DNA from: an uncultured Campylobacter sp.
GTDB taxonomy: Bacteria; Campylobacterota; Campylobacteria; Campylobacterales; Campylobacteraceae
Assembly (NCBI GenBank): GCA_938046705.1
Contig: CALIWP010000230.1
Span: 1 to 12,116 of the forward strand
Direction of reading: 5' to 3'
DNA length: 12,116 bases
In this document: piece by piece, positions 7,923 to 12,116 of the stretch
How the letters are laid out: each line of letters starts with the position of its first letter
How positions within the stretch are numbered: the first letter of the stretch is position 1
Notes under the pieces: model-generated
What the model was told of the DNA's origin: nothing
What the model saw: only the letters and a program-made list of their open reading frames with translations
Databases searched by the model: none
Position numbers and translations under genes: made by a program

Positions 7923-8639
7923 ATGAAATTCGGCTTTTTATCAGGTATTGGAGAAATAACTCCAAGTATTTTTTCAGGGCTTGACGCGGTAAATAAAGCT
8001 CGAATTTTTATAAATTTATACAACTGTTGCGTAGAGCGAGGGCTAAAAATCCCTCTAGTTTATGCGTATTCGGGCTTAAATTTGGAGGAAATTTTTCTAA
8101 AACGCATCGATGATCTGTGCGAGTTTAAAAATCCTAGCCAAAGTAAAATTTCAAGCTTTTGTATCGCCTCAAACTCCGTTATCTGCGCCTATAAATCAGG
8201 CAAATTTGACGCCGTCTCGCCGCTAGCCGTCTCTCCCAAGCACCCGGCCGCCAAGCTAATCCTCATGCTAAAATCCCAAAACGGAATATGTTTTGACGCA
8301 GACATAATGTTTTCTCAGTTTGTTTATGATAAAATACGCGCCAAACATTTTGATAAAAACGTTTATTTTCAAGACGGGATTATCTTTGCGGAGCAGGGCG
8401 GGCGCAAGCTTTTTGGCGTTATGCCGTGCTTTAAAGAGATAACAAAAGAGCGGTTTCATCTGGCTAACTGCGAGATCGCTAGAGGCTTTGAGGCGCTTAG
8501 CGGCGGGGAGTTTGACAGGATGTTTATCGTAGCTCCGAGAAATGCGAATTTCTCGCGCTACATCGAGGTTAGACGGGAATGCGGACGTGGCGGATCGCTG
8601 CGACTGGTGCCCTACACGATAAGTCATCATATTTTTTAA
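7923..8639 (+). CDS. Conserved cysteine-rich protein of unknown function, beside fldA
   Basis: I do not recognise a named domain. The 238-residue protein is soluble, with no signal peptide or membrane segment. It has nine cysteines (35, 36, 66, 80, 88, 123, 169, 183, 220), well above average, including a CC pair. The first half looks alpha/beta. The second half contains the acidic FDADIMF (124-130) and a conserved-looking end, MFIVAPRNANFSRYIEV followed by VPYTISHHIF. Its start is three bases after the upstream stop and lacks a strong ribosome site, so translation probably depends on the DUF2325 gene. It ends 11 bases before fldA. Position suggests a role in iron-, redox- or flavodoxin-related metabolism. 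Its counterpart in C. jejuni is probably Cj1383c, recalled from gene order and not checked. Confidence 0.7.
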   Translation: MKFGFLSGIGEITPSIFSGLDAVNKARIFINLYNCCVERGLKIPLVYAYSGLNLEEIFLKRIDDLCEFKNPSQSKISSFCIASNSVICAYKSGKFDAVSPLAVSPKHPAAKLILMLKSQNGICFDADIMFSQFVYDKIRAKHFDKNVYFQDGIIFAEQGGRKLFGVMPCFKEITKERFHLANCEIARGFEALSGGEFDRMFIVAPRNANFSRYIEVRRECGRGGSLRLVPYTISHHIF

Positions 8640-8650
8640 AGGAAATTTAA

Positions 8651-9142
8651 ATGATAGGTATCATTTTTGGAAGCAGTATGGGAAATACTGAAGAGGCGGC
8701 GAGCTTTTTAGCCGAGAATTTGGGGCTAGAAAACGAGCTTTTAAACGTAGCAAACTGCGACGCGGCTAAGCTAAACGGCTTTGATAAGCTGATTTTGGGC
8801 GTTTCGACCTGGGGTACGGGCGACTTGCAAGACGACTGGGACGCGTTTGATTTTGGCGGACTAAAGCTTGGCGGCAAGACGGTTGCGATATTTGGCATGG
8901 GCGATGCGGAGAGCTACGCGGATAGCTTTTGCGGCGCGATGGGCAAGCTATACGACGAGGTCGTAAAGGCAGGCGCAAACGTTGTGGGCGCAGTGTCCGT
9001 GGACGGATATAAATTTGACGAATCAGAGGCTGTAAGAGGCGGTAAATTCGTCGGTCTGCCACTTGACGCGGACAACGAAAGCGAAAAAACCGAGCCTAGA
9101 ATCAGCACTTGGATAGAGCAGATTAAACCTCATTTTGCTTAA
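8651..9142 (+). CDS. fldA: Flavodoxin FldA (long-chain)
   Basis: This is an FMN-binding electron carrier. In Campylobacter and Helicobacter it takes electrons from pyruvate or oxoglutarate oxidoreductase and donates them to other redox enzymes. At 163 residues it is a normal long-chain flavodoxin. FGSSMGNTEE (6-15) is the FMN phosphate loop. STWGTGDLQDDW (52-63) is the loop over the flavin ring, with Trp54 as the stacking residue; many flavodoxins have Trp here, while H. pylori is known for a substitution. FGMGDAESYADSFCGAM (81-97) is the second isoalloxazine loop with a conserved Tyr89. The insertion in the last strand (residues about 118-140) marks the long-chain type. AAAGGAAA lies just before ATG 8651. 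It ends in a strong terminator, so it is the last gene of its unit. Confidence 0.95.
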   Translation: MIGIIFGSSMGNTEEAASFLAENLGLENELLNVANCDAAKLNGFDKLILGVSTWGTGDLQDDWDAFDFGGLKLGGKTVAIFGMGDAESYADSFCGAMGKLYDEVVKAGANVVGAVSVDGYKFDESEAVRGGKFVGLPLDADNESEKTEPRISTWIEQIKPHFA

Positions 9143-9158
9143 AATTTAATACTTCTAG

Positions 9159-9180
9159 TCGGGCTTTTTGCCCGATTTTT
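9159..9180 (+). terminator. Intrinsic terminator after fldA
   Basis: TCGGGC (9159-9164), a 5-T loop and GCCCGA (9170-9175) form a 6-bp, mostly G-C stem, followed by TTTTT (9176-9180). This is the clearest Rho-independent terminator in the window and closes the DUF2325-fldA unit. Confidence 0.85.
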
Positions 9181-9253
9181 AACCCCAAACAAACCCAATC
9201 TAACTATTAAAATCGAATCTCTAAAATTTCAGTTTTCTTTAAAATCTTAAAGG

Positions 9254-9259
9254 TAGAAT
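9254..9259 (+). promoter_or_regulatory. Candidate -10 (TAGAAT) for the methyltransferase locus
   Basis: TAGAAT lies 31 bases before ATG 9290, with T/A-rich sequence on both sides. It restarts transcription after the fldA terminator. The match is good for a sigma-70 -10, but no -35 is visible. Confidence 0.4.
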
Positions 9260-9289
9260 TAAATTTATTTTTTAAATTTAGGAGAAAAT

Positions 9290-9427
9290 ATGGCGTATCA
9301 AGAATCTCGTTGGCAAAATTTTTACGAAAAAGCATGGGCGACAAGGGCTCAGTTTATGGATGGGTGCCTAAAAAACGGACTTAATAGCTATCAAGCCGTA
9401 AAAATGCTGGAAAAAAAGAGCGGCTAA
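9290..9427 (+). CDS. 45-codon ORF, likely N-terminal part of the adjacent methyltransferase
   Basis: ATG 9290 has the best ribosome site of this locus (GGAG at 9281-9284, five bases before), yet the frame stops at TAA 9425-9427 after only 45 residues. The peptide has aromatic, amphipathic character (ESRWQNFYEKAWATRAQF), a KNGLNSYQAVKMLE helix, and ends KKSG. It resembles no free-standing small protein I know. Just before its stop is the heptamer A AAA AAG (9412-9418), read in phase. A -1 slip there leads directly into the methyltransferase frame with continuous protein-like sequence, KKERLSELSLDNVTNE. The likeliest reading is that this ORF encodes the N-terminus of a 293-residue protein. The join may be a programmed frameshift, tract-length variation or a one-base sequence error. 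A separate leader peptide is the alternative. Confidence 0.65.
   Translation: MAYQESRWQNFYEKAWATRAQFMDGCLKNGLNSYQAVKMLEKKSG
9412..9418 (+). other. Candidate -1 ribosomal slippery heptamer A AAA AAG
   Basis: In the 45-codon frame the bases divide as A AAA AAG, the same heptamer used by E. coli dnaX. A -1 slip gives AAA AAA GAG and enters the methyltransferase frame. The 0-frame stop follows seven bases after the heptamer. There is no internal Shine-Dalgarno upstream. Only a small stem (GTTTG 9437-9441 with CAAAC 9452-9456) lies downstream, farther away than usual. The run of seven As could also vary in length by slipped replication. Confidence 0.4.
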
Positions 9428-9438
9428 GTGAGCTAAGT

Positions 9439-10170
9439 TTGGATAACGTTACAAACGAAATGGTTTGGGAGAAGCGAAAGCTTTTTAGCACGAATGTTTT
9501 AAGATTCGTCGAAATCCCGATTGCCAGGCTTAGCACTAGACAAGGGGCTGAGCTAATCGCACCTTTTCACTCGTCGTTTAACTTTTACGATATGCTGATC
9601 GATATCATCGACGAGACGGGGCCTTACGATAGTATCGTGGAGCTTGGCTGCGGATACGGTCGAAATTTGATTGAAATTTTTTATAGAGGCGGGCCGACGG
9701 ATGTGCGGTACTTTGGCGGAGAATTTACGCAAAGCGGCGTGGAAATCGCTAGCAAACTAGCAGCTGCGACGCCTAAAATGAATGCTAAGTTTTTCCATTT
9801 TAATCACCTAGAGCCTAGTCTTGAAGGCTTAGATTTGGGTAAAAAGGCCTTTGTTTTCACCTGCCACTCTATCGAGCAGGTTAAAGAGATCCCGCCGCAT
9901 TGGTTTGACGTAGTGGCAAATGCCGCCGACTTCGTGCGCTGCGCTCATCTAGAGCCGTTTGGATTCCAAATAGAAGGAGCAAACGACGCCGTTAGCGAAA
10001 GACAAAGAGGGTTTTTTAAAACTCAAGGTTGGAACGTAAATTTTGCCGAGACTTTCTTTAATGCCGCAAGACGAAACGTTATCGCTATAGACGATGCCAT
10101 CGCCGATATCGGACTCTCTCAAGATCCTATGAATCCAGGCTCGCTAGCATTTTGGCATACGAATAAGTAG
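9439..10170 (+). CDS. Class I SAM-dependent methyltransferase (possibly expressed by frameshift)
   Basis: The Rossmann-fold methyltransferase signature is clear. IVELGCGYGRN (66-76 counting from TTG 9439) is motif I and binds S-adenosylmethionine. FGGEFTQSG (92-100) is the motif II region, and FVFTCHSIEQV (138-148) is the motif IV region. Substrate is unknown; it could be a small molecule, glycan or protein. The start is uncertain. TTG 9439 has only a weak TGAG ahead of it, ATG 9460 has none, and the frame stays open upstream to 9388. The sequence before TTG is protein-like after the poly-A run, so the N-terminus probably comes from the ORF at 9290 through a -1 shift (see 9412-9418), giving about 293 residues. 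LuxS lies 159 bases downstream and would process the S-adenosylhomocysteine by-product pathway. The family is certain; the start is not. Confidence 0.8.
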   Translation: MDNVTNEMVWEKRKLFSTNVLRFVEIPIARLSTRQGAELIAPFHSSFNFYDMLIDIIDETGPYDSIVELGCGYGRNLIEIFYRGGPTDVRYFGGEFTQSGVEIASKLAAATPKMNAKFFHFNHLEPSLEGLDLGKKAFVFTCHSIEQVKEIPPHWFDVVANAADFVRCAHLEPFGFQIEGANDAVSERQRGFFKTQGWNVNFAETFFNAARRNVIAIDDAIADIGLSQDPMNPGSLAFWHTNK

Positions 10171-10239
10171 ATGATCGGCTAAAATTTAACCAAAGCTACC
10201 GCTCTTATGGTCGCGTTTCTTTGGCCATCGGCTTAGTAA

Positions 10240-10251
10240 ATTTACGTAAAT
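10240..10251. repeat. 12-bp palindrome upstream of luxS
   Basis: ATTTACGTAAAT is a perfect palindrome about 80 bases before the luxS start. A TAAAAT -10-like word follows at 10290-10295. It might be an operator, but AT-rich palindromes arise readily by chance here. Confidence 0.25.
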
Positions 10252-10329
10252 GCAAATTTAGATCAAGCCGTGGCTAATAAAAATTTAGCTAAAATCACGC
10301 CGAATTTATGTTAAAAATAAGGAGAAAAT

Positions 10330-10845
10330 ATGCCTCTACTAGATAGTTTTTGCGTCGATCACGTGAGGATGAACGCGCCCGGAGTGCGTCTGGCAAAGAC
10401 GATGAAAACGCCAAAGGGCGACGATATAAGCGTGTTTGATTTGCGTTTTTGCAAGCCAAACGAGGAAATCTTGCCCGAAAAAGGCACGCACACGCTAGAG
10501 CACCTATTTGCGGGCTTTATGCGAGATCATTTAAACGGTAAGGGCGTTGAAATCATCGACATCTCGCCGATGGGATGCAGGACGGGCTTTTATATGAGCG
10601 TGATCGGCGTACCTAGCGAAGATGCGGTTAAAGCCGCATGGACGGCGTCTATGAAGGATATCCTGGGCGTCAAAAACCAAGAAGACATCCCCGAGCTAAA
10701 CAAGTATCAGTGCGGCACGTACAAAATGCACTCGCTTGATGAGGCGCATGCGATCGCAAGCAAAATTTTAGAGCGCGGACTAATTACGATAAATAACGAA
10801 GAGATCGCGCTAGACGTCGCTGCAATGGGGCTTAAAAAGCACTGA
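10330..10845 (+). CDS. luxS: S-ribosylhomocysteine lyase LuxS
   Basis: LuxS splits S-ribosylhomocysteine into homocysteine and DPD, the precursor of autoinducer-2. It acts in the cytoplasm, in the activated methyl cycle after Pfs nucleosidase. The 171-residue length is standard. HTLEH (54-58) gives metal ligands H54 and H58 and catalytic E57. Cys83 in MGCRTGFY is the catalytic cysteine. Cys128 in QCGTYKMHS is the third metal ligand. The N-terminal [11 protein letters not shown] with His11 is also conserved. Every key residue is present, so the enzyme should be active. GGAG (10321-10324) precedes ATG 10330. It is followed by a terminator and seems to have its own promoter region after the methyltransferase gene. 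Confidence 0.97.
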   Translation: MPLLDSFCVDHVRMNAPGVRLAKTMKTPKGDDISVFDLRFCKPNEEILPEKGTHTLEHLFAGFMRDHLNGKGVEIIDISPMGCRTGFYMSVIGVPSEDAVKAAWTASMKDILGVKNQEDIPELNKYQCGTYKMHSLDEAHAIASKILERGLITINNEEIALDVAAMGLKKH

Positions 10846-10860
10846 TTGATCTTTAAATTT

Positions 10861-10882
10861 AGCCGCCGTTTGCGCGGCTTTT
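10861..10882 (+). terminator. Intrinsic terminator after luxS
   Basis: AGCCGC (10861-10866) pairs with GCGGCT (10874-10879) around a 7-base loop, and the 3' arm runs into TTTT (10879-10882). The stem is G-C rich with a short U-tract. A second CGCGCGGC (10886-10893) could compete for the 5' arm. Confidence 0.6.
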
Positions 10883-10980
10883 ACTCGCGCGGCAAATTTG
10901 AGCAAATTTCAAATTTGGCTAGGTTTGCCGTTTTCTTGCTTCAAATTTTACTTTTTTAATATACAAAATCCGCTTCGTAA

Positions 10981-10986
10981 TAAAAT
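10981..10986 (+). promoter_or_regulatory. Candidate -10 for the cytochrome c gene
   Basis: TAAAAT in an AT-rich context lies just upstream of the 11-bp inverted repeat and 67 bases before ATG 11053. This would place the repeat in the early transcribed leader. Match only. Confidence 0.3.
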
Positions 10987-10992
10987 ATAGCG

Positions 10993-11027
10993 ATGTAATT
11001 TTAAGCAGCAAATTTATAAAATTACAT
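10993..11027. repeat. Perfect 11-bp inverted repeat in the cytochrome c leader
   Basis: ATGTAATTTTA (10993-11003) is exactly complementary to TAAAATTACAT (11017-11027), with a 13-base loop. It ends 15 bases before the AAGGA ribosome site. No T-run follows directly. It may be an operator dyad (ATGTAAT half-sites) for a respiratory regulator or an mRNA hairpin. Confidence 0.55.
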
Positions 11028-11052
11028 TAATAATTTTTCTTAAGGAAGTGCG

Positions 11053-11628
11053 ATGAAAAGTTTTAAATTTGCTTTGATAGCTGCCTGTGCGGCTGCGATA
11101 AGCTTAAATGCCGAGGTTTTAACAAAGACGACCGATATATCGCTAGACGGTAAAAAGGTCGGCAAAATCGAGGTTTTGACGCCGGTCGAGGTTGTTTCTA
11201 AAGAAGGCGCAAAGGCCAAAATAAAGGTAAAAGGCGCAGTTTCGGCAAACTACCTGGCTCAGATACAGCGAAGCGTCAAAAACGCCGAGATTTTCACGGT
11301 TTTTGATGCTGAGAGCGAGGCGAATTTTAAGAAAATAAAAGAGGTCGAGGACGATTACGGTGAGCTTTGGTATGAGGTCGAGGGCACGTACGAGGTCGCC
11401 GCGGACGCGCTAGGTAACGACGCAAACGCGCTATATAAACAAGCCCAGCAAAAGTACGAGGAGACCTGCTCCGCGTGTCACCGCTTGCACGAGCCAAACA
11501 GCTTTACGGCGGCTCAGTGGCCGGCAAATTTACAGTCGATGATCGATACGAACTACGTCGCGCTGGAGGAGACGGAGCTAAATTTGATAGTAAAATACCT
11601 CCAGCATAACGCAAAAGATGCAAAATAG
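11053..11628 (+). CDS. Periplasmic monohaem cytochrome c, TorC C-terminal-like
   Basis: This is the probable electron donor to the molybdoenzyme encoded next. Residues 1-20 form a Sec signal peptide (basic KSFK, hydrophobic core FALIAACAAAISL, cleavage after LNA). A beta-rich region (25-115) with SH3-like character is followed by the haem motif CSACH at 139-143. Then come HRLHEPNSFTAAQW and a C-terminal helix, LNLIVKYLQHNAKD. The arrangement CxxCHxLHxPxxFTAxQW is what the C-terminal haem domain of TorC shows. The four NapC-type haems and membrane anchor of E. coli TorC are absent, so electrons must come from another quinol-cytochrome system. Campylobacter jejuni has a comparable pair, Cj0265c and Cj0264c, recalled from memory. 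AAGGA (11042-11046) precedes ATG. The gap to the next gene is 343 bases, so cotranscription is uncertain. Confidence 0.85.
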   Translation: MKSFKFALIAACAAAISLNAEVLTKTTDISLDGKKVGKIEVLTPVEVVSKEGAKAKIKVKGAVSANYLAQIQRSVKNAEIFTVFDAESEANFKKIKEVEDDYGELWYEVEGTYEVAADALGNDANALYKQAQQKYEETCSACHRLHEPNSFTAAQWPANLQSMIDTNYVALEETELNLIVKYLQHNAKDAK

Positions 11629-11663
11629 GGCTTTGCGTGGTTAGCGCCGAGATCAAATTCGCT

Positions 11664-11697
11664 CGTCGCTTGAAGCGTAAAATTTAGCGACGTTTGT
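11664..11697 (+). terminator. Candidate terminator after cytochrome c
   Basis: CGTCGCT (11664-11670) pairs exactly with AGCGACG (11686-11692), followed by TTTGTTCTTT. The 7-bp stem is strong, but the 15-base loop is long and the U-tract is broken, so termination may be partial. Confidence 0.4.
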
Positions 11698-11723
11698 TCT
11701 TTAAATTTAGATTTTTGGGATTT

Positions 11724-11729
11724 TATACT
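11724..11729 (+). promoter_or_regulatory. Candidate -10 (TATACT) for the molybdoenzyme gene
   Basis: TATACT follows a T-rich run (GGATTTTATACT). If used, it gives a leader of about 240 bases containing the structured region at 11853-11965. A second TAAAAT word near 11819 would give a shorter leader. Confidence 0.3.
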
Positions 11730-11852
11730 TTTACGGCGGCAAATTTAATGCTAATAGTTTAAATTTGCCTGCATTTTGCTCGCCGCACAACCACGTTATT
11801 AAGAAATGAGCGAGCATTAAAATACGATTTTAAAAAGTAAATAAGGGAAAAA

Positions 11853-11965
11853 GTTGCCCGACCGTGCAGATGTCACAAGCATAGGCGTAGTTTGGGCGAG
11901 TATAGGGAGTGTATACTCCCGCTCACGGCAGGGGGCTTTGCTCCTGCAAAAAGTAAAAAAGGGAG
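11853..11965 (+). promoter_or_regulatory. Structured leader with alternative hairpins reaching the ribosome site
   Basis: Several pairings are exact. CCGTG (11862-11866) can close with CACGG (11924-11928). GAGTATA (11898-11904) pairs with TATACTC (11912-11918). GGGAGT (11905-11910) pairs with ACTCCC (11915-11920). GCAGGGG (11928-11934) pairs with GCTCCTGC within 11940-11947, with one G-U. The second and third hairpins exclude each other. CTCCC (11916-11920) can also pair with the ribosome site GGGAG (11961-11965), which would block translation. I could not match it to a known riboswitch class by eye. Confidence 0.4.
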
Positions 11966-11971
11966 AAACCG

Positions 11972-12116
11972 ATGAAAAGACGAGATTTCATCAAATTTTC
12001 GGCCTTGGCGGCTACGGCTGCGCAGGCTAGCAGGATAGAGGGCGTCAAACAGACGATTTTCGATAACAAAAAGGTATTCGGCGCGAATAGATTCGGCCCT
12101 TTTTGGCTAAATTTAA
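11972..12116 (+). CDS. TorA-like molybdopterin oxidoreductase, N-terminus only
   Basis: Only 48 codons are in the window and no stop is reached. ATG 11972 has GGGAG (11961-11965) six bases ahead. MKRRDFIKFSALAATAAQA is a twin-arginine (Tat) signal with the RRDFIKF box, as used by periplasmic enzymes exported folded with a bound cofactor. The mature start includes a GANRFGPFWLNL stretch (about 37-48), which resembles the N-terminus of TorA/BisC-type S- and N-oxide reductases of the DMSO reductase family. Together with the preceding TorC-like cytochrome, the likely role is periplasmic reduction of TMAO, DMSO or a related oxide as terminal electron acceptor. The catalytic domain lies outside, so the exact substrate and family branch are inferred. 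Confidence 0.75.
   Translation, partial: MKRRDFIKFSALAATAAQASRIEGVKQTIFDNKKVFGANRFGPFWLNL

Larger units (their letters stand above)
11629..11971 (+). other. 343-base gap between cytochrome c and molybdoenzyme genes
   Basis: No gene is visible. It holds a candidate terminator at 11664-11697, a candidate -10 (TATACT, 11724-11729) and a structured leader at 11853-11965, each listed separately. Together these suggest that the molybdoenzyme gene has its own regulated transcript instead of simple read-through. Confidence 0.5.

Noticed and set aside
8647..9108. Minus-strand ORFs opposite fldA
   Set aside because: Arg/Pro/Ser-rich antisense of a certain gene.

Overview
The window looks like chromosome of a Campylobacter, or a very close campylobacterial relative. 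Three things suggest this: AAATTT-rich codons and spacers, a mid-range GC content by eye (higher than C. jejuni, closer to the C. showae/C. rectus/C. curvus group), and the gene content (DcuC, FldA with DUF2325 and a third small gene, LuxS, a periplasmic TorC-like cytochrome ahead of a TorA-like enzyme). All convincing genes are on the + strand. There is no tRNA, rRNA, CRISPR array, insertion sequence or prophage. The species call is inference.

Layout. 1-480: 3' part of a DNA-deoxyinosine (hypoxanthine) glycosylase. 581-1996: a strikingly AT-rich gene for an unrecognised coiled-coil membrane protein, probably acquired. 2049-2684: an exported MORN-repeat protein. 2924-3613: an aspartate/glutamate racemase-family enzyme. 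3614-4162: a 549-base gap with one perfect 14-bp inverted repeat. 4163-7353: a two-gene unit of a DcuC-type C4-dicarboxylate carrier and an M3 oligoendopeptidase. 7599-9142: DUF2325 protein, a cysteine-rich unknown and flavodoxin FldA, with a Fur-box-like site and a clear -10 upstream and a strong terminator downstream. 9290-10170: a 45-codon ORF joined through an A AAA AAG slippery heptamer to a SAM-dependent methyltransferase. 10330-10845: LuxS. 11053-11628: periplasmic monohaem cytochrome c. 11972-12116: Tat signal and N-terminus of a TorA-like molybdoenzyme that runs off the window.

How the genes fit together. Much of the content suits anaerobic or microaerobic respiration on amino acids and organic acids: peptide breakdown (M3 peptidase), amino acid racemisation, fumarate/succinate or aspartate exchange (DcuC), flavodoxin electron transfer, and S- or N-oxide reduction through the cytochrome and molybdoenzyme pair. 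The methyltransferase and LuxS sit side by side and are metabolically linked, because methylation releases S-adenosylhomocysteine, which LuxS helps to recycle after nucleosidase action.

I see no complete undescribed multi-gene system. The parts most worth checking are the possible -1 frameshift in the methyltransferase gene (or a single-base indel there), the structured leader of the molybdoenzyme gene, the uncharacterised pair ahead of fldA with its Fur-like site, and the AT-rich coiled-coil gene.
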